Positions 1-17,870 are shown, counted from the first letter of the stretch. The stretch: 64,000 bases of DNA from Hormiphora californensis (GCA_020137815.1 CM035351.1:9267969-9331968), one strand, 5' to 3'. The notes: generated by a model from the letters alone, not told the origin. Made by a program: numbers and translations.

Positions 1-10
1 CCTCTCGACA

Positions 11-31
11 GATAATAATAATAATAATAAT
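11..31. repeat. Short (TAA)n microsatellite
   Basis: Seven tandem TAA-like triplets near the window edge. The rest of 1-769 has no open frame resembling a known protein and no splice-supported exon. I see only AT-rich noncoding DNA there, which would include the 3' flank of the minus-strand sulfatase gene. Confidence 0.7.
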
Positions 32-769
32 CGCACCTGTATGCAGACCACAATATTATACCCAATACTAGACTCTAAAAACCCTATATCACGGAGTAAC
101 CAGAACGGTTTACCTATGTTGCCAAGTCCTTTAAATCTATTAAAAATCATAATTAGTTTAGACCACAACAGAAACAGATCAGTCCAACACACAATAAAAT
201 GTCCAGATTCATAACCTTACTACCTCTGATTGCAAAGTTGCTTCCAGGTTCCGCCTTCTCCTTCAGCTCAGTCACCACCGTTCGCCTTTCCTCAGGTCTG
301 GGGATATGTGAACGTCCTTATGATCCTCAGATTTCTTCAGACCACTCTTGCGAGACAGAATCTTATCAAGAAATTCTCTTCCACACACCTCTCTGTACCC
401 TTTCATCGCTCTCAGCCGGTGTTTGAAACTACAAGCAGAGGTTGTACTACCACTCATAGCAGGACATATTGATATCTCACAGTTAGAGAGATTCGCAAGT
501 AGAACAGAGGTAAGGGAGCTCTGACCAAATGTGATTTGGGTACTGATATGAAATATGTACCAAAACAAATCAGTGAAAAAAAAAGAGGATTGTGAAAGAC
601 AGTATTCGTCCGTTAAATCAAGTTTCAGTTTAAAGTCAAGGTTCAACTGTATCGTTGATGTCTCGCTATATCATTTTCCACGCCTGATGTTGGTCATTTA
701 TAGCCAGATATCACTTTAATCAAAAAAGTTTAAAAAAATTTGAAAATTAACAATCACATTAATAATCGT

Positions 770-4466
<3,697 letters not shown>

Positions 4467-6130
4467 CTGAAATGGAACATTAGTTAGATTAAAATGACAA
4501 CAAGCTTAAAATTTTCACTTGAAACTCAAAATACTACTCCTTGTTAGACACAGTAATTTCAGATAAACTCAATCATTGATTACTTTTAATCTCATCGGAG
4601 GTGCGCCGACTCCGTGAATTAGTATTAACACAAGCCCGTAGGTCCGTAACCGCGGTCCGTTTTACAAGTTTGCCTGGACCCCGACCACCTACTCCTCCTC
4701 CTCCCGCGGGTCTCTCCGGCCCCACAGCAAGAGATATGTGGGGCATGCGGGGGCACACACTCACACGGGATAAAGCTAATAGGGCAGTGTGTGTGATTGT
4801 GACTCAATGTAAGATGCAGCTCGTGTGTGTGATTGTGACTCAATGGAAGATGCAGCTCGTGTGTGTGATTGTGACTCAATGGAAGATGCAGTGTGTGTGA
4901 TTGTGACTCAATGGAAGATGCAGCGTGTGTGATTGTGACTCAATGGAAGATGCAGCGTGTGCCCAAAAGGAATGAACAAAAGAGAGCAACGTTAATTAAG
5001 AAGGCTACACGCATTAACTATAGTTTAGTGCACGGAGAGAGAGGCGCTGCAAGCACCATGAGAATTGCCGATGTACATCATTCTGAAAAGCAACCCCGTC
5101 AACTATCAAATACACAATTCAGAAGAAGAAGATATAATCAGATATAAGAAGAAGAGCCAAGATAAACGGAACTGAGAAAATGCGAGTGTACAATTTTCTG
5201 AAGATGAATTGAATCTGGGTATTCACCTGTGCCACGAGCTGTGCCATGGGAGCAATTAGAACAATTATCTTTACTCTCTAATTGACACTTGTAATGAACC
5301 TTTTCACAGATCACACCAAAAGCAGGAGATGCCAACTGGAATATATTTTCCAGTTGGTTTCTTTGTTTAGTTCAAGCTCGGAGAAAGAGGATCGAGCATG
5401 GAAATGGTATCTCTTGATCTGTGAATAATGTCATGGTCATTACAAGTGTCTAATTAGCAAGTTAGTTACGTCTCGTGGTACCTAATTTCGGCATCTATAA
5501 TATCGGCTTGAATATTTCTCATATATGAAACCTCTTTACCGACATATTTCAAGTGTATATATGTATTAACAAGTGTTTTAACACCTATATAAAACAGTGT
5601 ATGCAATGTGAAAACGGAGAAATGAAAACATGGCACGAGTCATGCAGGGCGTTGAGCGATATAACAGAATTCGAGATATGTATGTGCAGGGTCGTACTAT
5701 AATAAGCCAGCTACTAATTCAGAACACATGGAATATATATTGGAGTTGAATGCAACTGAAGATGCTAAAACAAAGCAAAGATCATGACCTGTAATATACA
5801 GCTAGATCACGCAGTCTAAACGAAAAATTACCGGGGGAAACTTTTCAAAAAGAAGGAGTGATGATTCAAAATGTGTGATTACAAGATTACAGTCAACAAC
5901 AAAATGATTTTTATTTTGATTAGACCGACCAATTAATGAGACTAGCTCGGTAAGTTCTCGAATTTGTACTCCGGGCTATACCGACCGTGTCCTCTTCTTG
6001 TTTGAATGTGTGGTCGTGAGTCAGAATATTCCGAGAGAAAGAGGGAAAAAGAGGTAGATGTATTTTCCCTTCAAGATGAATGATCGAGCACACACACTAT
6101 TTATATACCCTGATTAAGATGCAATTTTCA
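4467..6130. other. Noncoding stretch upstream of the sulfatase, with a small minisatellite
   Basis: Between 4788 and 4960 there are about five copies of a roughly 32-36 bp unit with core TGTGATTGTGACTCAATGGA. A Gly/Pro-rich minus open frame at 4573-4764 might contribute the missing sulfatase 5' exon, but I cannot show it. Nothing else recognisable is present. Confidence 0.5.
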
Positions 6131-6349
6131 ATATTTCAACTTACAGGAAACGTTTTCCGATGGTGTGATCTCAAAGATTTCTCGTTTTGGCTTCTTTGCG
6201 GTTCGTCCTGCATTTGAGTTACGGCCTCCTCCTCCGCCAAGTCTTACCGGTTGCAGTCTCGATCTCTGGGTCATGGGTGATTCCTTTACGCCGTGTCGGG
6301 GTGTAATTGCTGTTCCTTGTTCCTCATACCAATGGGGCACGTTTATCAT
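6131..6349 (-). CDS. Candidate exon of an unrecognised gene
   Basis: An open frame begins with ATG at 6349 on the minus strand and runs to a good-looking donor (GTAAGTTG) near 6140. The predicted peptide is rich in Arg, Lys and Gly, with a GGGGG run and a basic AKKPKRE stretch that could be a nuclear localisation signal. No domain is recognised and no downstream exon could be assigned. It could be a chance frame. Confidence 0.2.
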
Positions 6350-7148
6350 AGCAAGTCACACAGAGAGGGATGAGTATTGGTATATAATTATAGGCACGGA
6401 GGGAGTAAAGACAGCTGTACTATACGCGGCAAGCCCGTGTGTGTGTGAAAGTTCAGGACAATTGGCGAAAGAACACACATGCGATATAGGGATTGTGTCT
6501 CTCTACTGCTGTCTTTCTCTTCAGCTGTGTTTATCACACCCTCTACTTCCCTCACCTCTCCCTCTTTCTCTCTTTCGTGTTTAACCCTCACGCTCCCCTA
6601 TACTATATATGGCTCCTATTTGCAGCAGCTCTCTACTAAGTAAACATGTATTCAGCTTAAAAATAAAGGGGTGAAAAGAATGGAAAACAACAGTGTATGA
6701 ACACATTCAATAATCTTTCAATACCATTCACAAAACAAAATAAGCTTATACATATATATATACAGAGAGAGGTTAAATACACTTATTTGAAACGTTATTG
6801 GAAAAGCAGTCGATTAACATATTATTTGTTTTCAAAATAGACTGGCAGAAGAAAAATTTCCATTAATAGAAAAAGCTTTTACCAATCACCAGTCATTTAC
6901 AAAAAGGTCGTGGGTGTGTTATCTAGCTAGTGCTTACTCCGTGACCGTCATATTGGCCGGCCGCATAAAGCGTCCCCCAAGGCGGTGTCCACGACGTCCA
7001 AAAAATTGATAGCATCCAATGTCAGCGGACTGTGTCTTAGACATAAAGTGGAAATAATGTCAGAAAGAAGAATGAATCTTAAACAGGGCATAAAACAGGT
7101 TGATTTTGAATCAGATAGGCATGCAGTGTAGTGCAGTATAGCCAATAA

Positions 7149-7719
7149 TTAGGAAACTCTTCCAATTAGCTGATCCAGCAGCTGATTGATGATCATTCCA
7201 CCACCAGTAGCTGTTCGAATGTAGGATGTGAGATGGTCCCCATTCACCAGTGTCAAAAGGAATATTAGTACGGAGAAGACAAAATGAAAGGAAGAAAAGT
7301 ATATGTGAACACAGTTAATTAATGGCAGTGATCTTGGGATTATATTATGTGTAACGGTAGTAACTCGCTTAGTTAGAGGGTTCACAGGCAATACTGTTAG
7401 AATTGATGAAGTGAGATACGAGTAATGAACTATTACAGCAGTTTGTTATAGTTCACTTGAATACGCGATATTATATAGCGATTAGATTGTGAATACATCT
7501 AATCTCAATCTAATCCATCTTCATGTTATATTATTTAGCATGTTTAAAGCAGCATGAAGTAGTTGTTACCATACATTTGCAGTAATCCCTGAAGCTGAAT
7601 TCCTCCCTCCTCCGCCTATCCTGGTATATCCCTAGAAGTGCCGCCTCCTTCTCCAATCCAAATATCTCTGTGAAGTGAAGCCGGTTGTACTTTTTCTTGC
7701 CCAGTATTCCTAAACTCAT
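7149..7719 (-). other. Weak two-exon candidate, unrecognised
   Basis: Minus-strand frames at 7531-7719 (starts MSLGILGKKKYNRLHFTEIF, rich in charged residues) and 7149-7391 (ends NQLLDQLIGRVS) look mildly protein-like. A GTAACT donor lies near 7570. There is no recognisable family and no firm acceptor. The flanks 6350-7148 and 7720-9049 are AT-rich DNA in which I see no gene. Confidence 0.15.
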
Positions 7720-9049
7720 ATCACACCTCTCCTTGTTTAGACTGATTCATAGGTATTCCACCTGATATTTATAGACGATTTAGTTTTCAAATTAAATATT
7801 TATAGACGATTTAGTTTTCAAAACTAATATAAATTGAGTCGAAGGCGTGTTTAGTTATTTATTACTAAATATGGATGTCAAACGAAAAGGCAACTAGAAA
7901 TAGAAGTCTATATATCCAACACTTATTGCAGGGGTTTTAGAAAGGAATGTTTAATGTTATAGGATAGTTCAAATATGTGTTCCTATAATTGCGGTATGCC
8001 TTGTTTATTGCTCAGGGGTGTGGTGTGTTGGGTGATAATAGAAGCTGCGACGAAGCAACAACGACGACTTGATATATCTCTATGTGTGCAGTGGGGGCCC
8101 CTTCAATTAGTAATTACAAGACACACACACACACCATCATCAACTTGATATAGTGATTCGTGGGGCGGCGTGTATAATCATATACTACACACAGTTGTGA
8201 CATTTCAAGCTACAATCATCGTGTGCTAGGACACATACAAGCTGATAATTAGAAACATGAGCGACTGCTAGCTGGAAAAAGAAGTGTGACTATATAATAT
8301 ATAGATTGAACCCCCGTATAACATCGTTTGATATGATAATTATCAGCTGGTATAGTGATGGTATAATGATGGTAATTACTGCAGCAGCATGAATGCACTG
8401 GTAATTATATCGTGAATACTAGAATGTACCTACTAATTAGATGATGCCTCCAGCGGCAGTTTAACACGGTATAAAATCCAATAATTTTATATCGTGCTAA
8501 AAGTAAACCATGTCTGGATGGAGATCATTATATGCATGGTATAATTCGACAATCGGCATTATATTATTCCCGTGGTTGCTATTATACTAGACTAGATAGG
8601 ATATTATGACGATAGTATCGTCGACTAGTACCTGATCCCACTAGGCATGGGTCATTATACCTTGGGCTGGTCCAAAATGCGAGCCTTCAGAACGGAGATT
8701 AAACTATCGGCACGAGATCAAAACACTAAAACAGAGATCAGATGATAATGGCCTGGGGAAAACACCATGCGGCAGAACTAATTGTGTGGGGAGAGATAAT
8801 GATAGATGCAGCAGCTATCTCTATGTTGTGTGGGTAATGACACGTTCTACCATGATCCGCTGTAATTATCAACAGATAATTACTTCACCTAGCTGGCAAA
8901 ACGATAATCAGTCAACATGCTCAAGGCACAATTCAATCCCAAATCAATCAACTACTGAAATTGGTAGCGATTCAAAACAAACTGGTCGCCATTTTGACTA
9001 CTACTGCAAATTCTACAACGCACCCTAGCAACAATTTGCAATTTTCCAA

Positions 9050-9976
9050 AACATATAAGGTCATCCAGTATTGATTGTCGTTGGGCTTTTACGGGAAAAA
9101 TGGTTTGAGATATAGCAAAATAGACTTCACCACTGTTTTTCTAACTCGATTTTGGATCGGAATACAATGCCTGATATTGGAATATGGTTGTTCTCGGTTC
9201 CCACCAGGCAATTTTCTCTACCCCACTCTTGTTGCCGCTGCATATGGAAAATTGCAATTTTCGAGTTTAAGAACTAAAGCTGCTGTACTTCTTAAAAATG
9301 GTACCTGAGTGATGTTTTGTTGCATCAAGCTTGTTCATTGGACAATTATCTATCGTTTCAGATGCAATAAAACATCCTATTTTTGTTTTTTCACTGAGCA
9401 ATTGGCCTCCAAAAATGTTTGGTAAAAATTAGAAACTTTCACTTCCGGGTCTCATCAGGATTGGCTTATAATCAAAAACTCAGCAGTAAACGATAGTTCT
9501 TAGTAAGTTCTAAGACATAGTGAAGCCAATTATGTAGTTTGTTGACTTGGAAATTGACTAATTGATGTTTTCGAACAAACCCCCAAAACGGGCCAGTTTT
9601 TTGTTCACTTTTTTGCTTTTTTGTGTAACATTTACTGCTCTAGAGGTTATTAATGAACTCGCAGAGACTTAAATCGCATATATAAATCATCCTTGGACGA
9701 TTTGCTATCGATTAAGCACCGTGGGAGCTTAAAAGAATGTACTAGTTTTCCTAGAGACTCGTTTTAAAAAGGTTGGTAACCCCGTGCAGCGGCAACAAGA
9801 GTGGGGTAGAGAAAATACCCTGCTGGGAACTGATAACAACCACATACCGATATCAGACATTGTATTCCGATCCAAAATCGAGTAAGAAAAACGGTGGTGA
9901 AGTCCATTTTGGTCTATCTCAAACCATTTTCCTATAAACGCCCAACGACAATCAATACTGGATGACCTAATATGTG
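9050..9976. mobile_element. Diverged element with ~190-bp terminal inverted repeats
   Basis: The sequence from about 9050 to 9245 returns in reverse complement at about 9785-9976, from ACATATAAGGTCATCCAGT inward to CCCCACTCTTGTTGCCGCTG. By eye it is about 90% identical. The roughly 540-bp centre has no open frame of note. No clear target duplication was found. It fits an old non-autonomous foldback or MITE-type element. Confidence 0.75.
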
Positions 9977-11780
9977 ACATGCAATCATGGGTATATCGAT
10001 ATGTTTTGTTCACGGGAACAATAGGCTGCAATGATATCAAGGCTACCACAATATAGAATTAGACATGCTTCTTAATATTAAAGTTGTATTGTGCTGATCA
10101 ACATGTTGACCATAGTTGGGGTACTGTTCATTAAATCGAGAATCTGTAATGACATGAGCAGTCTGCATATAATATTAGATTAAAATAGGGCACATGTGTA
10201 TGGTACACATAATACCCATATATAATTCTCAAGAGATCACTAGTTGCTGAATAATTAATACATGTTAGGATTCGTGTCGTCAGATTAGACACAAGGAGAG
10301 ATCGGTATACCAGCTAGGCGGGGTACCCATGCTACAGCTGCATATATAATTCTGAATTCTATGTGTAGAATATTCTTGTATTATCATTACCACCCCCATT
10401 GGTCCTTGGCACACCTCAGAGATCACCTATATAATAACAATATAATAATAACAACAATATGCTGTTTGTAGAAACTGAAAAAAGGTAGAAAGGTGCAGGA
10501 AGAAAGGGGAAAGAAAGCAACCCTTTTCACCTGATCACGGGGGATGTATGATATATCACCCATCTGCACAGCATTCTAAACGGACACAATGGGATCAGTA
10601 ACAGTATAACAATGACGATCAGCTATAATGTCCCTGTATAACAGTGCCGAGCGATAAGTAACAGGCACCTGGCACTAGTATGATGTACCCTCTCCCAACC
10701 CCCCCCCCCCCCCCCCCTAATTCCCTAGTCAGAATATATCTTCAATGCTAACAAAATAAAATGTCAGACAATCCCCCTAAACTACTTAACAAAGAGCGAG
10801 CCAACAGAAGGTGCATATTGTTACCAGACAGAGCTGGTTTACCAAGCCCCCCCCCCCCTCTTGTAATAGGTATGTACCACCCTGTCCTTCGCGGAAAATG
10901 AATATTCATGAACTTCTTACACCATGTGCTTGTATAGTAACAAAACTGGCATTCTGAGACATTCAACTGGTTCAACTGCAATGATTGAGCAAGTGGAAAT
11001 CAGACAACAAAAGGCACTGTCTATTGATTGAGACTTTGGGATGGGTTCCAATATAGGAGAGTGTAGGTTAGAATTATAGCGGTGTATCTTATCATTAGCC
11101 CAACTGTGCAACTCTCTCATAAACAGGTTGCAGCATATTCAGTATGAGAACCTATTTGTGGGAGAGAAACCTATTTGTGAGATAAAGAGAGAGACTGAGA
11201 GATAGAGTGAGAGAGAAAAAGAAAGATAGAGAGAGATAGAGAGAATTGAGCGTTTGAGAAAAATATGTCACAGTATAGTGGGTATAAGGTGTAAAGTGTG
11301 TACTAACATCATACATTATTGGAGCATAATATGTGCTCTCCTTCCATCGAAAAGTATACTAAAATATATAATTGCATACTACATCCCACAATGCAAATAG
11401 TTTTATGGACTTGTAAAAGAGTTAATTCTTAAGAAATTAACTTATCTTTTTTCGTTCTACAGCTTTTCTATCTTTTCAAACGTGCGACTGCATGCACCAT
11501 CTTGCTATCGTCAGAGCCACCACGAAGAATGGTACACAACGTGTTGAAGTAGTCACAGCATTATAACAGCCAGCAGGGGCATGAATGAACAACAAAACTA
11601 GCACATGTACAAATGTTCGATATACACCTCTAACTGTACTGTGAAGGATCACTGCTGAATACCAACCAACCTACATTCTCTCACAGTAACACGTCCGATC
11701 TATATGTATTTTTTGGAGAGTCACCTAGCGGCTAGCTGGCCCATAATGGCCCCCTTTTCCTGGACTATCTGCAGTCCAAC
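9977..11780. other. AT-rich noncoding DNA with poly-C tracts
   Basis: No gene is supported. Homopolymer C runs lie near 10699-10718 and 10849-10858, and purine-rich GAGA stretches near 11165-11245. Confidence 0.5.
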
Positions 11781-11826
11781 CGTTTGCCGTTATTCTGTAT
11801 GAAAGAAGGGAGAGGGAAAAAGAGTG

Positions 11827-11828
<2 letters not shown>

Positions 11829-11895
<67 letters not shown>

Positions 11896-12062
11896 CATAT
11901 GTACATTGTTATATTTACCCGTATGTACATTGTTCTACCTACCCTACCTTTACTCCGCAGGCCCTCCGGGCCCTCAGATCCAACAGGATCCGGGTCCGGG
12001 GGATTTAACCCTGCTCTCGCATGGGGCCTCACGGCCCCATGTGGGAGTGGTGCGTGTAGTGG

Positions 12063-12110
<48 letters not shown>

Positions 12111-12240
12111 CAGCTTAGTAGTTACGGTGCCACCGGCCACGTGTTTTTACCTATCCTATGATCGCTCTCTTTTTTTGTTTTCTCATATCCGCTCTCTATA
12201 CTCTCTCGCTCTCTCTCTTTCTCTCTCACTCTACTCGCTC
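11829..12240. repeat. Twin (GA)n tracts around a short unique spacer
   Basis: (GA)n runs occupy about 11829-11893 and 12065-12107, followed by a CT-rich tract near 12195-12240. The 170-bp spacer includes GC-rich short inverted repeats such as GGGCCTCACGGCCCC. All open frames here are Arg/Glu or Ser/Leu repeat artefacts. Confidence 0.85.
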
Positions 12241-12817
12241 TGACACTCTCACGCTCTCTATCCCACTCTACCTATTATTATATATATCTCTTTCTATGTT
12301 ATGTGACCTGGTCTTTGTCCGTCACATTGCATTGGTCTTTTCCCTAGTAATTCCCCATACAAACACAGGAGAAAGGGGCAACGTTTCACCCTGACCCCCC
12401 CCCTATAATATCATCGGACATGCACTCTGTGCATATAAACTGATCAAGGATATTTATTATTTACTGGAATAGGTAATACGTGCCAACATGACAAGATATA
12501 GCACTAGATGCTTATGATTTATGTTAAATGCTCTCTATATCACACTATGATACATTATAGATGATATTAGTAGGTATTGTATTAATATTAGTACAAATAT
12601 TAGTACAAATATTATATGATGATCCTTGCTGGAGATGCTACTATGATAGAGTGCCTAACAATAACCACCAAATATAATGCTACTCCCTGATGTAATTGTA
12701 TTACACGTGATACACACACACAAACACACCTAACATCAGTTGAAGGCAATCCTTGGTGCACGGGTACTGTCGTAGATATCTCCTCCAATACCTCCTCACT
12801 ATCCCCATGGTGTGGTG

Positions 12818-13150
12818 ATCCCACTAGCTGTGTGGTGTTCCTGATCCCACTAGCTGTGTGGTGTTCCTGATCCCACTAGCTGTGTGGTGTTCCTGATCCC
12901 ACTAGATGTGTGGTGTTCCTGATCCCACTAGATGTGTGGTGTTCCTGATCCCACTAGATGTGTGGTGTTCCTGATCCCACTAGCTGTGTGGTGTTCCTGA
13001 TCCCACTAGCTGTGTGGTGTTCCTGATCCCACTAGCTGTGTGGTGTTCCTGATCCCACTAGCCGTGTGGTGTTCCTGATCCCACTAGCTGTGTGGTGTTC
13101 CTGATCCCACTAGATGTGTGGTGTTCCTGATCCCTCTGATCTAGCTGTAT
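12818..13150. repeat. 26-bp minisatellite
   Basis: About 13 tandem copies of a 26-bp unit, core CTGATCCCACTAGCTGTGTG. Two sequence variants (AGCTG and AGATG) occur in blocks, and the last copies decay. The flanks 12241-12817 and 13151-13680 hold no recognisable gene. Confidence 0.9.
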
Positions 13151-13689
13151 GGTGTTCCTGATCGTGCTATGTAGCTGGTATATCTTCCAGGGGGTCCAAG
13201 GTATAGTGTTGATATCCCAGCACTTTTGGTTGTTCAAGAACCCATCAAGAAATACAGATGTACAGTTACACAAGCAACACAAATAGAAAGTTTCAATGTG
13301 TGCGGTGTTGGTAATTGCTATAACTGCTAATTAGTACCTAAAATGTATAGAAAAAGGAATCAAACTGCTTGCAGGCTCACAGAGATGGAATTTACAATTT
13401 TACATCAACCACGTTTTTAGTTTGTTGTAATCAACATCATGATGTTTCAAAAATTCAATTTCAAATCATAATTCAGTTATCTGCATGGCGGTTACTAGGA
13501 AAAGAGGACCCTGGTCTTCCATTGATATGAAACTAACAGTTAGTTCTAACTTAGAAACTTACAGATTCTCTTGACGGTTTTCTTTTCGATACTGGGGTTG
13601 GGAGGTTCATGTCCGTTAGCCACAATACCATCCTCATCAGCTTCTACAGTGTGATTCTTTAACATGGGTGCATCCACACCTCCTGGATA

Positions 13690-14010
13690 GGGGTGCAGGG
13701 GATTAGGGAAGGTTAGATGGGGTGGAGGGGAGGAAAAGAAGTTAGGGATGCTGGGAGGATTATGGGAGGTGAGGGGATTAGGGGAGGTGAGGGGATTATG
13801 GGAGGTGAGGTGAGGTGAGGTGAGGTGAGGTGAGGTGAGGTGAGGTGAGGTGAGGTGAGGTGAGGTGAGGTGAGGTGAGGTGAGGGGATATTAGGGGAGG
13901 AGAAGAAGTTAGGGATGTTGGAGGGGATTAGGGGAGGTGAGGTGAGGTGAGGGGATTAGGGGAGTTGTGGAGATTAGGGAAGGTGAGGGGATTAGGGGAG
14001 GTGAGAGATG
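13690..14010. repeat. G-rich repeat region with an (AGGTG)n core
   Basis: A pure GGTGA pentamer run of about 16-17 copies spans about 13801-13884. It sits inside a wider imperfect repeat of GGGGATTAGGGGAGGTGA units. Strong G/C strand asymmetry suggests G-quadruplex or R-loop potential. 14011-14942 shows no gene. Confidence 0.85.
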
Positions 14011-14942
14011 GAGGAGATTGATTCTTGGTGATTATGTTAATTTTATACTCACAGTCAATTCTCGTGGGAATGGAAAGAGTAACGGAACTGGGTACAAGCC
14101 TGTTTAGTACATGTTTTTGGAAACTACAGTTAAACACAATAATAGTTCATTAAATAACTTATGATTTTCAGACCGGTATGTGGGGGTTGGGTATTAAAAA
14201 CTGCATTAGCACACAAAAGCCGAGAAGGATCGAGAAACACAAATCGAAGCCTTTGAGGGAAAGATGATGATCGTTGTAACTCTGGGTCCTACCAGCCTCT
14301 AGGACGAAATGAAAGATTGATGGAGACTGAGCCAAGAGAGAGATAGAGGGGAAATGGGGAGAGAGAATGGGAGAAATGGGGGCGGGGGAGGACTGGAGAC
14401 GGTCTGCTCTTACGTAAAGAGATGTAGATAACGTTTAGATGTCTATCTCTTGGTGCAATTTATAATATCCAGCAAGGAACAATAGTGAGACAAAAGTTGG
14501 AGATCATGACCTCCAGTTAGTGCTAGGTTCTTGCAAGTTCTGAGGGAGTCAGTCGAGTGTGAACTAAAAAAGTGTGCCTTGAACTTTCAAATTATAAAAA
14601 CACAACAAAGGTAACATGATATGCAGGGGAATGGGGACATATTGTAACCGGCCCGTAATTACGAAGCCTTTTTTCTATAGGACGGTTATTATCATGGACT
14701 GGCATTATGAGGCGATTACAAATTTGAATTTAACGGGAGGTTATAGGGGCTCACAACCCCAGTTCTATTCTACATTGGTACGGGTGTTGTCATTTGAGAG
14801 ACCAGTCCACTGCCAGTTTCATACCTGTCTCTTCATAGGTTCCGTTGTCCTCTACCATCTTCCCACGTCACATTCCTACACTTCAGATAATATCATGGTT
14901 GTCAAGATTCTGGTTCAACTAATTAAATATAACAGTTCAAAA

Positions 14943-15818
14943 CAGTGGCGTAGCCAGAGTTTTGAGCATGGTAGTGCATTAAGAATTTGAAGTAGTGCAC
15001 GGAAGATTTTACCGATTTTTAACAATCTGAGAGCAATTTGAAACAATATGAAGAAGGCACATCCCCCACGGGCAGGGACCTGGGTCCAGGGATTGTAAGC
15101 CCTGGTGGGGTCGTGGGGCGAAGCCCCCGGAAATTTTTCCTGATTTTTGTCAATTTTGACAATCTGAGATCAATTTGAAAACAATAATTCAGGCAATATG
15201 ACTGAGCAAAGCACCCACGAGCAGGGTCCAAGGATTGCAAGTCCTGGGCGTGGGGCGAAGCCCCCGGAAATTTTTCCCGATTTTTGTCAATTTTGACAAT
15301 CTGAGAGCAATTTCAAAACAATAATTCAAACGACATGAAGGAGGCAAAGCAGGGTCCAGGGACTGCAAGTCCTGGTGGAAGCATGGGGCGAAGCCCGGAG
15401 CCCCCCAGAAATTTTTTCCAATTTTTGTCAATTTTGACAATCTGAGAGCATTTTGAACACAATCACGCAAACTAAGAAGGGTAATACACCATGGATAGCA
15501 CAATCCTGGCAATTGGGTGTTGTGCTGTTATCCCATCGAGACATGGAACGCATGGTACTGGCGATTGCTCTCTACTATGTCACCTGAACCCCTCTCTTTT
15601 CTCGATCTTTGTGCTTTATCTCTATTTGTTTGGGATTCAGTGTCGTACATTACATCTCAAACGCTAATTTCAAGTTTATATCCTACCCAACTTCGAAGTA
15701 GTGCAATTTTGATGAAAATTTAGGCGTGGTAGTGCAAATCACGAAAATTTGAGGTAGTGCAGTTGGGAGCGCTCAGGTAGTGCAATGCACGTTTGCACAT
15801 ACCCTGGCTACGCCACTG
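14943..15818. mobile_element. hAT-like MITE with 8-bp target duplication
   Basis: The element starts CAGTGGCGTAGCCAGAGT and ends with the complement of CAGTGGCGTAGCCAGGGT, an 18-bp inverted terminus with one mismatch. The flanks are a perfect 8-bp direct repeat, GTTCAAAA, at 14935-14942 and 15819-15826. Eight-bp duplications with CAG termini are typical of hAT elements. Inside are three tandem segments of about 135 bp carrying GGGGCGAAGCCCCCGG and GATTTTTGTCAATTTTGACA. No transposase frame is present, so it is non-autonomous. Confidence 0.93.
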
Positions 15819-17870
15819 GTTCAAAATCGACAAACAGGGAGATTGGGTAGTAACTATTACATATAAAGAAATGGAATTGGAAACACCCATTATATGATAT
15901 AACTCACAGTAGAAATACATGTAGCAAACCTATTATAATAGCTATAATAACTGTGAATTAGATAATACCTGAAGTGCAGACCTCACTAAATACACTGAAA
16001 TCACTGAATGAGAGAGATTGCAGAGTGAGCGGTACTTGGTTAATTTCCCATTTTACTAGACTTCATCAAATCAGCTGGGGTATTGACCACCTTGTGTATT
16101 TATAGATAATTGCGCTCACACCCTGCTGGCACACCCACAATAACGATAGTAAAAGGGAGAGAGAGAGAGAGACATATTATGTCTCACGTAACGATATGAA
16201 AAGAATGAAAGAAGACAAAAAGTGTTGCAGAAGCCAGGTCTAATTTTCTCAGCACTTTTTTTTCTTGACCCAAAATTGAAAACTTTTTTGTGTTGCTTCA
16301 GAGATTCATGAGATAATTGTGGTAAATTCAATTGGACAATACAACGGTTTAGAAAAAACGTGTAAACGGCGCTTATGTATTTAGGACACGAGTAGAAATA
16401 CTTAAAATTCCACTAAATTAGTGGCTAATTCTTCTCACTGTTGTCTCTGTTTCTTTTCATACTTCATACTTTTCTAACTCTTACAGAAATCTCAATATGA
16501 TGCTACTGCCAAGAAAATTTGAGTACAGCTTCGATGTATAATTATGAGTCAGAGTGTGGTAAAAACATGAATTAGGAATGGCTTCAAAGCTGGAAAACTT
16601 AGAGAAACCTTTTTTAGTTTCTCTCTACAGACATGTTTCTTTACTTAGTGCAGTAGTCACAGTGATAATGTGTAAATCAATGGACACGTTCAAATATGTA
16701 ACAATTGTTTTGTTAAAGAATGCACATGGGGAGTGGGAGTGGGGACCATTGATCAAACCCGCACAGAAGGAGAGGAAGCTCAACTAAATAACTTTACCTA
16801 ATACTAATGTATGGGAAATAGCTGGAGTGATTATTTAGTTGTACACGCATACATAACAGATGGCATAAAGGGGGCGTGATGATGTGCCCCCTGCGGCCTG
16901 CGGTGGGTGGAGGGAGGTGGTGGCACTAAATTATCGGTCCGCTCCACGATACCATATTATCACCCAATCTTATGGGACGCTCCAACCGTGACCCACAACA
17001 AGACTGTAGTTGGAAGGGTGACCAGAGTAGGGAGTTGAGACCTATAACTAGAATTGGAAGGGTTACTTTAGATCATGTTGTTTACCTGGAGTTCCGTCTG
17101 TGGAAATTATATAGGACCCGGACTATACTAATTGTCAATGTTCACTGGTCTAGAGCACGACATCCCGTCTAGGAGTAAGGAGCTGAGTCAGGGGTGGTGG
17201 GTGCGGGGGAGGGTTTGAACTTTAACTGATTGATTTACGTTCTAACCCCATGTTTCACTTCAGATGGTGTCAATATCAAGAGGCCGAGGAGTGATAGTTA
17301 CTGCAGCTCATGTGAATCGGAGAATATTCAGAAGAAACAAAAGGATCAGTCTTCCTGGAGTGTGCAGTACGGAATCATATGGGTTTATTCTGTTTCAGAC
17401 TTTCTAATATCTATATCTTTTTATATCAGTGTCGCTAAAATCACTTAGAGATTGTGTGAGCAGTAGTAGGGTAAATCAACCTGGACTATCCGCAAGTTTG
17501 GAGATTTTATATTTTTGAAATATACATATGTGATAATTGATCGCAGGATAAGGATCCCCATAAGGATCAGTTATCTAATATAACAATCGTTATGGTCCTC
17601 AAAGGGTTAAGTTGTTAACTAAATGTCACCATCAGGTCGAACGCGTACGCTACTTCTGTCAGGCCAATGCTCTGACAGCGCTACTTCGTATTCCATTTCA
17701 ATATGCTGAGAATAAAGTGAATAAAGCGGCATCATGCAAGGTGTCAGTTGCAGTAAGGGCTACCCATATGTCAATTAATGTTTTATGTCACCAATGTTCT
17801 TGTTAAAAAGTTCTGCAGATCTGAGTTGGACCACAATAAATTTTATCGGACATAATTTTCAAGTTCATAT
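15819..17870. other. Noncoding stretch with one exon-like segment
   Basis: No recognised gene. A segment at about 17264-17390 (plus) begins after a CTTCAG acceptor-like site and encodes a basic, Ser-rich peptide (KRPRSDSYCSSCESENIQKK). It could be a tail exon of an unknown gene but has no family match that I know. Confidence 0.25.

Noticed and set aside
11784-12243. Arg/Glu-rich open frames with a proline-rich centre
   Set aside because: Produced by GA tracts on either side of a short unique spacer; no splice or family support.
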